Below, one piece after another: positions 28,017-37,383 of a stretch of 58,696 bases of DNA. How positions within the stretch are numbered: the stretch's first letter is position 1; every line of letters begins with the position of its first letter. Both the position numbers and the translations under genes were made by a program. The stretch lies in the NCBI GenBank assembly GCA_964543295.1, contig CAZIXA010000013.1, positions 1 through 58,696 on the forward strand. Direction: 5' to 3'. The DNA comes from AE-B3B sp964543295. GTDB taxonomy: Bacteria; Aerophobota; Aerophobia; Aerophobales; AE-B3A. The notes beneath the pieces were generated by a model, which worked only from the letters and a program-made list of their open reading frames with translations, was not told where the DNA came from and made no database searches.

Positions 28017-28916
28017 TCAATTTCTCTGTTTTAGTCCCTCTTTTAGACCCTCAGCATAGGCATGGATAAGATAGAATCTAGTTAAAAATGGCCGCAGGAA
28101 CCTTTGCCAATGAGTCTGGTGGAAAACCTCCGTATCCCTATTTATCAATTTCTTAAAAGGAATCAACCTATCATACCAGAGGTAACGGAATCTCACCTGG
28201 TGTCTGATCTTCTTCACGGGGTGTTTACGGTAAAAAATCACTGCATTCATCCCTCTTTCCTTTTCTTTCTTAAAAAGTTCGGCAAAATCATCCAAAGACC
28301 CTCTCTGCTTAAAATGAAAAACGTACGCCCTTCTATTCTTTTTCCTCTTTAGCCCCATTTTCCTGAGCCGAAAGCCCAGTTCTCTATCTTGCCAGCCAAA
28401 TCTCTTGCCAAATTCTTCATCGAACCCACCTGCTTTAATCAGACTATCCTTTTTGCAGGAAGTATTGGAGGTGATAAAACTCGCCCCAAAGAAATCAAGA
28501 AAAGCAAGAAATCTCTTTTTCTTATCATCGAATAAATTGTCAGTTCTATCTGTGTTTATTGCTGGGCCATCAACTATTACATTGTCGTATTTTTTATGAT
28601 ACTTCATGTGCTGCCTGATAAATTGAGGGGGAGAAAAGACATCGTCGTCAATAAAAATTATCACCTCGCCTTGGGCATGGTTAATTCCAAGATTTTTAGC
28701 TTTACTCTGCCCGCGTCTCTTTTTGTGTTTTAGATATTTCAGGCCACAGGAAGGACTTTTCTCCTCTATCATCTTCTGAGTGCCATCGCTTGAGCCATCG
28801 TCAACCACGATGATTTCGTATTGATCCTTCGGGTAATCCTGACGAAACAAACACTCAAGGGACCTCTCTAGTATGTCCCTTCTGTTATGGGTGGCAATGA
28901 CTATAGTCACTCTCAT
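28017..28916 (-). CDS. GT2 family glycosyltransferase
   Basis: 299 residues from the ATG at 28916, which overlaps the upstream stop by one base (TGATG). Motifs are VTIVIATHNRRDILERSLECL, IIVVDDGSSDGTQ and DDD (FIDDDVFSP), then FDEEFGKRFGWQDRELGFRLRKMG. A longer reading frame starting at 29012 lies inside the upstream gene and is not needed. Sequence similarity along the whole length to both neighbours shows local duplication. Confidence 0.9.
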   Translation of the reverse strand: MRVTIVIATHNRRDILERSLECLFRQDYPKDQYEIIVVDDGSSDGTQKMIEEKSPSCGLKYLKHKKRRGQSKAKNLGINHAQGEVIIFIDDDVFSPPQFIRQHMKYHKKYDNVIVDGPAINTDRTDNLFDDKKKRFLAFLDFFGASFITSNTSCKKDSLIKAGGFDEEFGKRFGWQDRELGFRLRKMGLKRKKNRRAYVFHFKQRGSLDDFAELFKKEKERGMNAVIFYRKHPVKKIRHQVRFRYLWYDRLIPFKKLINRDTEVFHQTHWQRFLRPFLTRFYLIHAYAEGLKEGLKQRN

Positions 28917-29851
28917 CAAAACAGCCTCACTTCCTGTTTTCTCATACCATCTCTTAGACCCTGGGCATAGGCATGAAGCAATTTCCATTTTATGAGTAGG
29001 TTCAGCCACCACCGGCTACCCTTCTTGGCAGCACGCAAAATTAGTCTTTCTCCAAAGTCTTTGTCTATCCATCCAATTAGTTTATCAAAGATAAGGCTTT
29101 GCGGCCTTATACCAAGTTTTACTGTAAAATGCGGATGTTTTTTGTAGTATAGAACAGCGTTTCTTCCCTGCTCTCTTTTCTTTTTACATAAGGAGGGTAG
29201 ATCAGACAAATTAATTTTTTTCTTATAATGATAGACAATGGCGTTAATATTCCTCTTTGCCTTAAGGCCAAGTTTTTTGAGTCTTAATCCTAGTTCCCAG
29301 TCATGCCATCCAAATCCGGTAAATTCCTCATCAAAACCGCCCACCCTAATCAAAAATTTTCTTCTTACAGAAAGATTCGACGTAATAAACGAGGGACCAG
29401 AAAAATCAAAGAGCCATTCTTTAATTTTTCTTCTATTTGCGTCGGTAAATACATTATCCAAATTATCAGTTCTAACTGTGGGACCGCTAATCACAACATC
29501 GCCAAATTTTTGATGAAATTTCACATGTTCTGATATAAAATTGGGAGGAGCAAAAATATCAGAATCAACAAAAATTATTATCTCACCCCGGGCTTTTTTT
29601 ATTCCCAAGTTTCGGGCAAAGTGGGGACCGCGCTGTTTTTGATATAAGTATCTCAAGTTAGCCTCAGACCCCATCTTAGACTTGACCATCTCTTGAGTGC
29701 CATCGCTTGAGCCATCATCAACGACGATGATCTCGTATTGCTCCTTGGGGTAATCCTGCACCATCAAATAATCAAGAGTTTTAGCCAGTATCTCTTCTTG
29801 ATTATAGGTGGGAATAATAACACTAACCTTTTTTATTTTTTCAGTATTCAT
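28916..29851 (-). CDS. GT2 family glycosyltransferase
   Basis: 311 residues with SVIIPTYNQEEILAKTLDYL, IIVVDDGSSDGTQ, the metal motif DSD (FVDSDIFAP) and FTGFGWHDWELGLRLKKLG. It is the first of three tandem GT2 paralogues. The residues near IIIF(V/I)DxD and the GF(G)WxDxELG acceptor motif are shared, while the segment around residues 130-165, likely acceptor-binding, differs among the three, consistent with different linkages in the same glycan. Confidence 0.9.
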   Translation of the reverse strand: MNTEKIKKVSVIIPTYNQEEILAKTLDYLMVQDYPKEQYEIIVVDDGSSDGTQEMVKSKMGSEANLRYLYQKQRGPHFARNLGIKKARGEIIIFVDSDIFAPPNFISEHVKFHQKFGDVVISGPTVRTDNLDNVFTDANRRKIKEWLFDFSGPSFITSNLSVRRKFLIRVGGFDEEFTGFGWHDWELGLRLKKLGLKAKRNINAIVYHYKKKINLSDLPSLCKKKREQGRNAVLYYKKHPHFTVKLGIRPQSLIFDKLIGWIDKDFGERLILRAAKKGSRWWLNLLIKWKLLHAYAQGLRDGMRKQEVRLF

Positions 29852-29866
29852 TCTGTGGATATGCTC

Positions 29867-31030
29867 TTATTCAATTTTTTCCTTTAGAGTAGCTTCCATT
29901 TCCTTTGCTATAGTGTGTACAACTTTGTCCCAGGTAAAGTTCTTTATTGCTCTCAAGAATCCCTCACGTCCGAACTTCTCCATTATGTGAGGATTTTCGA
30001 ATAAATAAATAAGTCGCTCTGCTATCTCCTTAGGATTCTTCGGCTGTACTATAAACCCGGTCTTCCCATCTTCAACGATGTAGGGTATGGACCCAACACT
30101 TGTACCTATACACGGTAGCTGATATGTCATCGCCTCAATCCAGACATTTCCCCAAGGTTCGAATAGACTGGGCATCACAAAAACTTGAACTTTTTCATAG
30201 TATTTCTCGAGCTGGTCAGGATTTAACTCACCCACAACCTCAACTCCATCAATTTTTACCTTTAGTCTGCAGCCAACAATAGTCAATTTAGCATCTTTAA
30301 ATTTTTTCTTTACAATTTCAAAAGCCTGAAGGAGATCTCCTCCTCCTTTTCTTTTAAAGTCTCGCCCAACAAAAAGAAGAACTCTGTCCTTATATGACTT
30401 TTCTCTAAATTGAGGGCTTTTACTCAGGTGGCTGATAATATTCGAACCGCCCCCCACCGCCACCACCTTTTTTGGATCTAGGCCATAGAAATCTATTAAA
30501 GAAGTCCTCACATGGGGACCCATAACAAAAACTTTTTCTACCTTTAAATAAGTCTCTTTCTCTAGTTTCTGCCATCTTGGAGAAGTTTGAAAGTGAAGCT
30601 TAAATTCGTCTTTAAACGGGGTTTCCTGGGTTAACCTATTGGTATTATCGGTAAATATAAAGCAAGGGATGTCAGGTTTATTTTGCGAGAAGGAAAAAAG
30701 AGTTTGAGTCATGAGTAATGCATCAATTTTCCTTTTTCCATAATTTCTTATAGCTTCCTCAGAGTACTGGGTCATTTTATTAAAAGCAAAAGAAGTTCTC
30801 CAATGATAGTATTTCCATGATCCACCGTATTCATTTATTGCTACCAACTCGGCCAGGAAAGAGTTAAGAAAAGACGATAATCTTAACTTACCCCAGACTG
30901 GCCGAACAGCCATAGTCGGGTTAATTACATCAATTACATTTATATGATTATTTTTGGAGAAGGTTTTTATAAGACACTCATTTGTTCCTGAGAATCTCCC
31001 TGCTACCAAAAAAAGGATATTCAAAGCCAT
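29867..31030 (-). CDS. GT4 family glycosyltransferase
   Basis: 387 residues with a GT-B fold. The C-terminal donor site shows RDFKRKGGGDLLQAFEIV, KLTIVGC, and the EX7E-like motif in EPWGNVWIEAMTYQLPCIGTSVGSIPYIVEDGKTGFIV. The first domain contains a Rossmann-like N-terminus. The ATG at 31030 lies right against GAGAGG, while a TTG two codons later would have a 6-base spacing and give the tidy start MNILFLVAG, so the true start may be 31024. It functions in envelope glycan assembly with the neighbouring GT2 enzymes. Confidence 0.88.
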   Translation of the reverse strand: MALNILFLVAGRFSGTNECLIKTFSKNNHINVIDVINPTMAVRPVWGKLRLSSFLNSFLAELVAINEYGGSWKYYHWRTSFAFNKMTQYSEEAIRNYGKRKIDALLMTQTLFSFSQNKPDIPCFIFTDNTNRLTQETPFKDEFKLHFQTSPRWQKLEKETYLKVEKVFVMGPHVRTSLIDFYGLDPKKVVAVGGGSNIISHLSKSPQFREKSYKDRVLLFVGRDFKRKGGGDLLQAFEIVKKKFKDAKLTIVGCRLKVKIDGVEVVGELNPDQLEKYYEKVQVFVMPSLFEPWGNVWIEAMTYQLPCIGTSVGSIPYIVEDGKTGFIVQPKNPKEIAERLIYLFENPHIMEKFGREGFLRAIKNFTWDKVVHTIAKEMEATLKEKIE

Positions 31031-31037
31031 TCCTCTC

Positions 31038-31154
31038 TTAACTTAATAGCTTTGCATAAATTGGAATAAAAGTTTTCAAATTGTTTAGCTCATCATAAAC
31101 ATAAGTTCTAAATTCCCGATATCTTTCCACAAAATAGGCTATTTTCACTCCCAT
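31038..31154 (-). pseudogene. 38-codon glycosyltransferase N-terminal relic
   Basis: The stretch encodes MGVKIAYFVERYREFRTYVY and a short remainder, resembling the first 30 residues of GT4 enzymes (as in IAFFIKTYLPASETFIYEEI of the gene at 32099-33202). It then stops at IYAKLLS. It lies in the gap between the radical SAM gene and a GT4 gene and looks like the leftover of a deleted glycosyltransferase. Confidence 0.55.
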
Positions 31155-31167
31155 AACTATCCCGCTT

Positions 31168-32085
31168 CTATCTATCATTTAAATGAATCATTTTTTCAAA
31201 ATCCCCTCTATAGTCCTTTTCACCCTCGATCATATTGAGACGACTAACAAAAGGACATCTACAAGATTTAGCCTTGCAAACTCTTGCCTCATCAAACAAT
31301 TTTAAATCTCCCTTAAAAATATTACTTAAATTGGTTGAATCGCCTGGACATCGACTCACCTTCCCATCAGGATGAACTCGTATGAAATTCTTTCCCGCTC
31401 CACAAAGTCTTCCCGTATATGATGGTAGGCCCAGGATAAGCTTCGCTGCTATGGGATCAACTGAATACTTGAGTATTAATGACCTTTCCTCCTCAGTATA
31501 ACTCTCAGGATAGTGTCTTTTTCTTAGCCAGAATCTTCTTTCATCGTAAGGTCCGCGGAAAATCTTGGGCTGCAGAGTCAGATCATATGATTTGAAAAGA
31601 CCTACATATTCTTCTAATCTTTTTAAAATGGGTGGGTAGGTAACAAGAGAAAGAATGGTGGAAAATCCAGCATCCCTAAGTAATAAAACCTTCTCCATAA
31701 ATTTATCAACTTTTCCTCTCTTCTCCACCTCAACAGCATGAAAAGCGCAGTGCAGGTAAACTATTCTAGCTGGGTCAATTCTATCCAGAAATTTTTCCAT
31801 ACCACAGGAAAGGTTGGTGTCGATATGGACAAAATGATTCCTGGTTAGCTTTTCCACTACTTCAACCAGTCCTGGATATAAAAAGGGCTCTCCTCCACTA
31901 ATACCGATCCACCAGGTGAACCCGGTTTCATCAAAACTTCTGGCTATCTCGTCAGATGAATACCTTCCCACCGCCGGATGTTCTTTTTTAGTATGACCGA
32001 AACAATAGTCACAGTCAAAATTGCAGGCAGTGTTAAAATGCCATAAACTAAAATGAGTAATATTTTTTAGAGTTCCCTTTTGCAA
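31168..32085 (-). CDS. Radical SAM protein of a glycan cluster
   Basis: 305 residues. CNFDCDYC (about residues 21-28) is the CxxxCxxC ligand set for the [4Fe-4S] cluster that cleaves S-adenosylmethionine, followed by GISGGEPFLYPGL. The C-terminal cysteines (LCGAGKNFIRVHPDGKVSRCPGD, then VCKAKSCRCPF) suggest an additional cluster of the SPASM/twitch type. Start TTG at 32085. Radical SAM enzymes of this kind modify peptides or small molecules. Its place between glycosyltransferases suggests modification of a sugar or an acceptor, but the substrate is unknown. Confidence 0.88.
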   Translation of the reverse strand: MQKGTLKNITHFSLWHFNTACNFDCDYCFGHTKKEHPAVGRYSSDEIARSFDETGFTWWIGISGGEPFLYPGLVEVVEKLTRNHFVHIDTNLSCGMEKFLDRIDPARIVYLHCAFHAVEVEKRGKVDKFMEKVLLLRDAGFSTILSLVTYPPILKRLEEYVGLFKSYDLTLQPKIFRGPYDERRFWLRKRHYPESYTEEERSLILKYSVDPIAAKLILGLPSYTGRLCGAGKNFIRVHPDGKVSRCPGDSTNLSNIFKGDLKLFDEARVCKAKSCRCPFVSRLNMIEGEKDYRGDFEKMIHLNDR

Positions 32086-32098
32086 CTTTCAAGATCCT

Positions 32099-33202
32099 TT
32101 AGTTCAATAAACTTCTATAAATTTTCTCGAGTTTCCTTACCTGCTTAAATAAATTGAACTTTTCCTCCACAACCTCTCGCCCCTGTGATCCAAGCTTTCC
32201 CCCGACTTCTGGATGGACTATAAGGTAGCCGAGCCGATCTATCAGTCCATCAACATCTTTTTCAGGGACCAAAAAACCTGTCTTTTTGTCTATCACCAGC
32301 TCGGGGATCCCAGAATGATAGGTTGACACTACTGGTAGTCCTGTAGCCATAGCCTCTTTTATGGTATTGGGAATTCCTTCTCTGTCTCCATTTCGGGCCG
32401 CAAGGTTAGGAGAAAGAAAGATATCTGAGGCCTCCATTTCTCTTTGCACTTCCTCATGATGCAGCATCCCCAAGAATTGGACGCCATCAGAAAGATTAAG
32501 GGAATCTACCAGACTTTCCAGCTTTTTTCTTAACTTTCCATCACCGATAAGAGCTAAAGCTACATTTTTATGAGTTTTGCCTAGCTTGGCAAATGCTCTT
32601 ATTCCATATTCAAAGCCCTTCTTTTCCACAAATCTTCCACACATCAAAATCTTTACTCTTTCCCCATCCGGGGGGTTTTTTTTGAATCTAAACTTATTAA
32701 CATCGATACCCCCGTAGTGGACAATTATTTTCTCAGGCTTGCAGCCTAAATCTACCACATCGGCCTTCATCCTATTTGACCTTACCAGAAAAACAGTTCC
32801 CTCTCTAAAAAGTTTCTTTAGCCTGAATCTATAGATAAAATCCCTGGCAAAAAGAGAGACGTCTATACCATGGAAGGTGGTCAAAAGAGAAAGGCCAAGC
32901 TTTCTACACTCGGGTAAGATCATCATCCCTCCCCATCCAAAATGAGCATGGACCAGTTTTACCCTGCTGTTCATCAGTGGTTTAATGAATAGATTATGAC
33001 TTTGGAGTAGTTTGCCTAATCTCCATTTAAGAAGGGTTGGTGCTGAAAAGACGTTGGGGTGGGGAAAGAGATCCAAATTTACCAGTTTTTGGGTAAGAAT
33101 AATAACATTAAACGTGGTTAAATTTTTAATCTCCTCATATATAAATGTCTCTGAAGCTGGCAGATAGGTTTTGATGAAAAAGGCTATAGTTGGCTTCAAC
33201 AT
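32099..33202 (-). CDS. GT4 family glycosyltransferase
   Basis: 367 residues from the ATG at 33202, chosen because GGGAAGGG lies just upstream. A GTG at 33238 would add 12 residues. Motifs include KPTIAFFIKTYLPASETFIY at the N-terminus, VKLVHAHFGWGG, GRFVEKKGFEYGIRAFA and the EX7E region REGIPNTIKEAMATGLPVVST. It belongs to the glycogen synthase-like GT-B family and transfers an activated sugar to an envelope glycan or lipid-linked precursor. It lies 38 bases after the ABC exporter gene. Confidence 0.9.
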   Translation of the reverse strand: MLKPTIAFFIKTYLPASETFIYEEIKNLTTFNVIILTQKLVNLDLFPHPNVFSAPTLLKWRLGKLLQSHNLFIKPLMNSRVKLVHAHFGWGGMMILPECRKLGLSLLTTFHGIDVSLFARDFIYRFRLKKLFREGTVFLVRSNRMKADVVDLGCKPEKIIVHYGGIDVNKFRFKKNPPDGERVKILMCGRFVEKKGFEYGIRAFAKLGKTHKNVALALIGDGKLRKKLESLVDSLNLSDGVQFLGMLHHEEVQREMEASDIFLSPNLAARNGDREGIPNTIKEAMATGLPVVSTYHSGIPELVIDKKTGFLVPEKDVDGLIDRLGYLIVHPEVGGKLGSQGREVVEEKFNLFKQVRKLEKIYRSLLN

Positions 33203-33240
33203 ATCCCTTCCCTGCAACAAGATCTCTGGAGCACTCACCT

Positions 33241-34968
33241 TTAGGCTGGGCGAAATTGAGTTTTATATAGCCTGGTGTAAAAACCGCCTTGGGCCAATAG
33301 CTCCTCATGGGATCCAATCTCCTCAATTCTTCTTTCATTTAAGACCACGACCTTGTTTGCGTTCTGTATAGTAGAGAGCCGATGGGCAATGATAAGAGTG
33401 CTCCTGTCCTTCATCAAACGCTTCAGGGCTTGTTGGATCAACGATTCTGTCTCTGCATCTACGGCGGAGGTAGCTTCATCAAGAATAAGTATGCGAGGGT
33501 TCCGCAAGATAGCTCGAGCTATGGCGATACGTTGTCTTTCACCTCCAGAGAGCTTCACTCCCCTTTCACCGACCTCGGTATCGTATCCCCGGCTTAAGGA
33601 TTCAATAAAGCGATCAACATTAGCCTTTCTTGCTGCTTCGGCAATTTCCTCCTCACTAGCCTCTGGCCGACCATAAGCGATATTATCACCAATAGTGCCG
33701 TTAAAAAGAATAGTCTCCTGAGGGACTATGCTTATCTGCTGTCTCAAGCTAGCCAATTTTACCCTTTTAACATCATATTCATCTATGGTAACAACTCCCG
33801 AGATTGAATCATAAAAACGAGGAATAAGACTCACCAGGGTAGTCTTACCCACACCAGAAGGACCGACCAGGGCGACTCTCTCACCAGGTCTTATTTCTAG
33901 ATTAATGTCCTCCAAAATCAGCTCTTTGTTATCATAGCCGAAGGAAACATCTTTAAAGCATACGTAGCCTTCTATAGGAGGTAATTTTACCGCCCCGCGA
34001 AGCTCCTTTATTTCAGGTTCGGTATCAAGAATCTCAAAGATCCTCTCAGCAGAGGCCAGAGCCCGCTGGTAAAGACTATAAGTCGTACCCAGCTGGTTTA
34101 ATGGCTTAATAGCTAGACTTACATAGCCGAGAAAGGAGATGAGCTTGCCTGTGGTTAACCCACCTCCTACGACCTCCCGTGCTCCGTACCACAAAATAGC
34201 ACTCAAGCCAATAGTAGTAATGATCTCTACGAGTGGACTAAGCAGGGCCACTACCTGAGTTCTTCTCATGGCTAATCGGAAGTTGCGGATATTCTCCTGC
34301 TGGAATCTTTTGGCCTCTTGCTTTTCCGTGGCAAAAGATTTTACTACTTCAACCCCTGCTATTGTCTCCTGAAGAAGAGAAGAAATATCGGCAATCTTAA
34401 CTTGAACCGAAGTACTGAATTTCCTTATGTGGCCACCGAACCTCCTCACCGTCAAGACTAAAAGAGGGATCACACCCAAAACACAAAGAGAGAGTCTCCA
34501 GTGTATATAAAAGATGAACCCTAAAACTCCAGCTATAATGAGAAGATTTAGAATCATCTTGGCTACGGACTCAACAACTACCTCCTGAAGCACATTAACA
34601 TCTGTTACCACCCGAGACATAATCTCCCCGGTACGTTTTCTTTTATAGAAACTCAAAGACAGTCGTTGAAGGTGGTGATATATCTGGTTTCGCAGATCGG
34701 TGATTACCCGGTAACCAACAAAGGACATAAGGTAAGTCTGTCCATAAGAAAAAAGTCCCTTTATAGCTATGAGAACTACCAGAGCGATAGCGATTAAATT
34801 CAGCAAGAAAAGATTCTTAGCTAAAATCACTCTGTCAATTAGTTCTCTTCCTAATATCCAGGGAACTGCCAGAGTGGTTAAACTCACCAGTACCATGCAA
34901 ATTAAAGCCAGAGCCAATTTTCCTCGGTATGGACGCAGATAGCTTAACAAGCGGCCTTGGACATTCAT
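33241..34968 (-). CDS. ABC exporter, MsbA-like (fused membrane and ATPase domains)
   Basis: 575 residues. The N-terminal half (about 20-305) has six membrane helices. The C-terminal half is an ATPase with Walker A GPSGVGKTTLVSLIP (about 370), signature LSGGERQRIAIARA (about 472), Walker B RILILDEATSA and the H-loop IAHRLST. Such half-transporters dimerise and flip lipid-linked molecules. Located directly next to two LpxB-family genes it is the best candidate for the lipid A core flippase MsbA, though drug or peptide exporters of the same fold exist. Confidence 0.9.
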   Translation of the reverse strand: MNVQGRLLSYLRPYRGKLALALICMVLVSLTTLAVPWILGRELIDRVILAKNLFLLNLIAIALVVLIAIKGLFSYGQTYLMSFVGYRVITDLRNQIYHHLQRLSLSFYKRKRTGEIMSRVVTDVNVLQEVVVESVAKMILNLLIIAGVLGFIFYIHWRLSLCVLGVIPLLVLTVRRFGGHIRKFSTSVQVKIADISSLLQETIAGVEVVKSFATEKQEAKRFQQENIRNFRLAMRRTQVVALLSPLVEIITTIGLSAILWYGAREVVGGGLTTGKLISFLGYVSLAIKPLNQLGTTYSLYQRALASAERIFEILDTEPEIKELRGAVKLPPIEGYVCFKDVSFGYDNKELILEDINLEIRPGERVALVGPSGVGKTTLVSLIPRFYDSISGVVTIDEYDVKRVKLASLRQQISIVPQETILFNGTIGDNIAYGRPEASEEEIAEAARKANVDRFIESLSRGYDTEVGERGVKLSGGERQRIAIARAILRNPRILILDEATSAVDAETESLIQQALKRLMKDRSTLIIAHRLSTIQNANKVVVLNERRIEEIGSHEELLAQGGFYTRLYKTQFRPA

Positions 34969-34982
34969 AAATTGAACCCCTT

Positions 34983-36212
34983 TTACTTCAATTCTCCCAG
35001 TATGGCGTCAGCTATTCTATCAGCTGCCCCCTTTGCCCCCATTATAAACTTAAGCTCACCAGCCATATTATTTCGCAAAACTGGATCTTGCAATAATTCT
35101 ATTACTTTCCTGCTAACATCCTGAGCTTTAATTATTCCTCTCAGCTCGGGAACAATCTCCTTTCCCGCCCGCAGGTTCGGCAGAGCAGTGAACTTAACCT
35201 TCCTGCTATACCTTCTTACTATTCGAGATTTAATCATAGGCCCAAACCATGGTACACGCCCAATCAATCCTGGCAGGCCATCAAGAGGTATTGCTTCGGG
35301 CTTGTTCAATGGCACGGTCACCACCATGGGTCTACCCAAAAAAGCCATTTCCGCTGTTTTGGTGCCGGGTATAGTAATGGCCAGATCAGAGGCATTCATT
35401 ATCTCATATTGATTCTCCTTGGCCACCGGAACCTGGAGATTCAGGTTGGCGATGAGCTTCCATCGTTTTTTTTTCACGAGTTTAAATTTTGGTATCTCCT
35501 GGAAAACTTTCTCTAACTCTCCTGAAGGTAAACTGGTTAATTCCTCCTCGGAGGTAAAAGGAGAAAGAACCAGAATAAATTGAGCTTTGGGAAATTCTTT
35601 CCTGACCAACTCTGCCACTTTTAAAAAAAAGGGGGTGAGATATCTTACTTCCTCAGGTCTGCTTCCCGGCATTATAGAAATGATGGAATATTCGGGATCA
35701 AGCTTCCAGTAATTACACACTTCTTCTTTGGACATTCGCAGCTCTACGGCATCGGCCATCAAGTCACCAACAACTATAACTTTCCCCGCTGTAACCCCAC
35801 CGGTCATAAACTCCCCTTTCGTCCTCTCATCGATCACCATAAACTTTTTAAAAAATCTTTTCCACCTGGGTTTTTGAATATAAGCTAAGGCGGGAATTCT
35901 TAACCGTCTGGACAACAAAACCGCATGAATGGGATCTCCTCCCAGAAAGACGAGCACTCCCTTACCGCCCTCTCTAAATCCAGACCACCTACGGCCCAAA
36001 AAGATATATTTTAGATAGTCGGTGGGTCCTGCCACTCCATCAACATCCGGAAAAGTGCTGACAACTTCTTTCTCCATGCCACTTGCATATTGACAGGGGG
36101 GTATGATTACGGAAATTTTTATGGCCTTTTCCTTCTGCTTTAAAGCTCTGGTTATCGGCTTTACCCACCCTGAGAGTTCACCAGGACTATTTGCCACTAG
36201 AAAAACTTGCAC
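34983..36212 (-). CDS. LpxB-like glycosyltransferase paralogue
   Basis: 409 residues, no signal peptide. FLVANSPGELSGWVKPITRAL and VFLGGDPIHAVLLSRRLRIPALAY echo LpxB's N-terminal domain. VIVVGDLMADAVELR, SIMPGSRPEEVRYLTPFFLKV and LAITIPGTKTAEMAFLGRPMVV match LpxB's second domain (GT family 19 type). It lies 12 bases from lpxB and is probably an ancient duplicate with another acceptor or donor. It is about 8% longer than LpxB. Exact reaction unknown. Confidence 0.8.
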   Translation of the reverse strand: MQVFLVANSPGELSGWVKPITRALKQKEKAIKISVIIPPCQYASGMEKEVVSTFPDVDGVAGPTDYLKYIFLGRRWSGFREGGKGVLVFLGGDPIHAVLLSRRLRIPALAYIQKPRWKRFFKKFMVIDERTKGEFMTGGVTAGKVIVVGDLMADAVELRMSKEEVCNYWKLDPEYSIISIMPGSRPEEVRYLTPFFLKVAELVRKEFPKAQFILVLSPFTSEEELTSLPSGELEKVFQEIPKFKLVKKKRWKLIANLNLQVPVAKENQYEIMNASDLAITIPGTKTAEMAFLGRPMVVTVPLNKPEAIPLDGLPGLIGRVPWFGPMIKSRIVRRYSRKVKFTALPNLRAGKEIVPELRGIIKAQDVSRKVIELLQDPVLRNNMAGELKFIMGAKGAADRIADAILGELK

Positions 36213-36224
36213 AGAAAAACCTCC

Positions 36225-37364
36225 TTATGAAGGCAGACTCTTTACCACCACGCGGGCGGCTCGTTCAATAGCTCCCGGTTCCCCCAGTTTTCTGGTTACT
36301 TTATTTAACTCAATTTTTATTTGTTCCAATTTTTGGCAATCTCCCCATAGACTTAAAGTCAGATTAGCCAGGCGATTGGGTGTAGCTCGAAACTGCAGGA
36401 GTTCAGGTACAATCCTCCTGCCAGCCAGGATGTTGGGTAGACTAACATAGGGAAATTTCACGAGAATATGGCCCAAGATCCAGGTACTAAGAGAAGTCTT
36501 GTAAACAACAATCATGGGAGTGGCTAAACATGTCGCTTCCAGGGTAGCTGTCCCTGAGGCCGTAATAATTAAGTCAGAAACGCTCATAAGGTTATAAATA
36601 TTGTTATTTATGACTTTAACTTCTATTCCGCTTCTTCTAACCATTCTACTAATTTTTTCCCCAAAAACCGAAGCAGCGACTGGAAGTAGGAACTGGGCAT
36701 CCTTTAGTGACCTTTTTATCTTCGCTGCTGCCCTCAGCATTATAGGCAAAAGACTGTCTATCTCGTAGGCTCGACTTCCTGGAAGAAGACCGATTATAGG
36801 ATGGTTAGAGCTAAGGTTAAATTTCTCATAAGCCCCACTTTTGCTAAGATTAGGTCTAGCCACACCTACCAGCGGATGTCCCACAAAAGTCACATCTGCT
36901 CCAACCTTGCGATAAAGCTCAGCTTCAAAAGGAAAAATAGCGATAACTTTAGTGATATCTCTGGCCGTTCTCTTAGTTGCCCAATCAGGCCAGGCCCAGA
37001 CCGGAGGAGCAACATAGTAAATGATGGGAATCCCTCTTTTTTTGGCCAGGCGGGCGATCCTCAAATTAAAATCCCGACTATTTATTAAAACTAACAGATC
37101 AGGAGGTTCCTCTCGCAGCATTCTTTTAATTCGCTTTTCAATTCTAAGAAAGGATGGGTAATATTTAAGACCTTCCCAGATGCCCACTGCTCCCATATGC
37201 ACGGTAGTAGCCCTCACCTCAACCCCTGCCTGTCTCATTTTCTCCCCACCGATACCCACAAATTCAATATCAGTATCAATTTTTTTTATAGCGCGAACAA
37301 GATTAGCTGCATGGAGATCTCCTGAAACCTCCGCCGCAGTCAACAGAATCCTCTTTCTGGACAA
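36225..37364 (-). CDS. lpxB: Lipid-A-disaccharide synthase
   Basis: 379 residues, normal for LpxB. TAAEVSGDLHAANLVRAI, MGAVGIWEGLKYYPSF, VLINSRDFNLRIARLAKKRGIPIIYYVAPPVWAWP and VIAIFPFEAELYRKVGADVTFVGHPL are characteristic, and the second domain has GLLPGSRAYEI and ASGTATLEATCLATPMIVVY. LpxB joins UDP-diacylglucosamine and lipid X to form the lipid A disaccharide at the inner membrane. Its presence implies an outer membrane with lipid A or a related glycolipid. Confidence 0.93.
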   Translation of the reverse strand: MSRKRILLTAAEVSGDLHAANLVRAIKKIDTDIEFVGIGGEKMRQAGVEVRATTVHMGAVGIWEGLKYYPSFLRIEKRIKRMLREEPPDLLVLINSRDFNLRIARLAKKRGIPIIYYVAPPVWAWPDWATKRTARDITKVIAIFPFEAELYRKVGADVTFVGHPLVGVARPNLSKSGAYEKFNLSSNHPIIGLLPGSRAYEIDSLLPIMLRAAAKIKRSLKDAQFLLPVAASVFGEKISRMVRRSGIEVKVINNNIYNLMSVSDLIITASGTATLEATCLATPMIVVYKTSLSTWILGHILVKFPYVSLPNILAGRRIVPELLQFRATPNRLANLTLSLWGDCQKLEQIKIELNKVTRKLGEPGAIERAARVVVKSLPS

Positions 37365-37383
37365 TGGAATCCTCTCTGATAAT

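Noticed and set aside
28917..29012. Upstream extension of the middle GT2 gene
   Set aside because: It overlaps the preceding gene and is not needed; the ATG at 28916 gives the conserved start.
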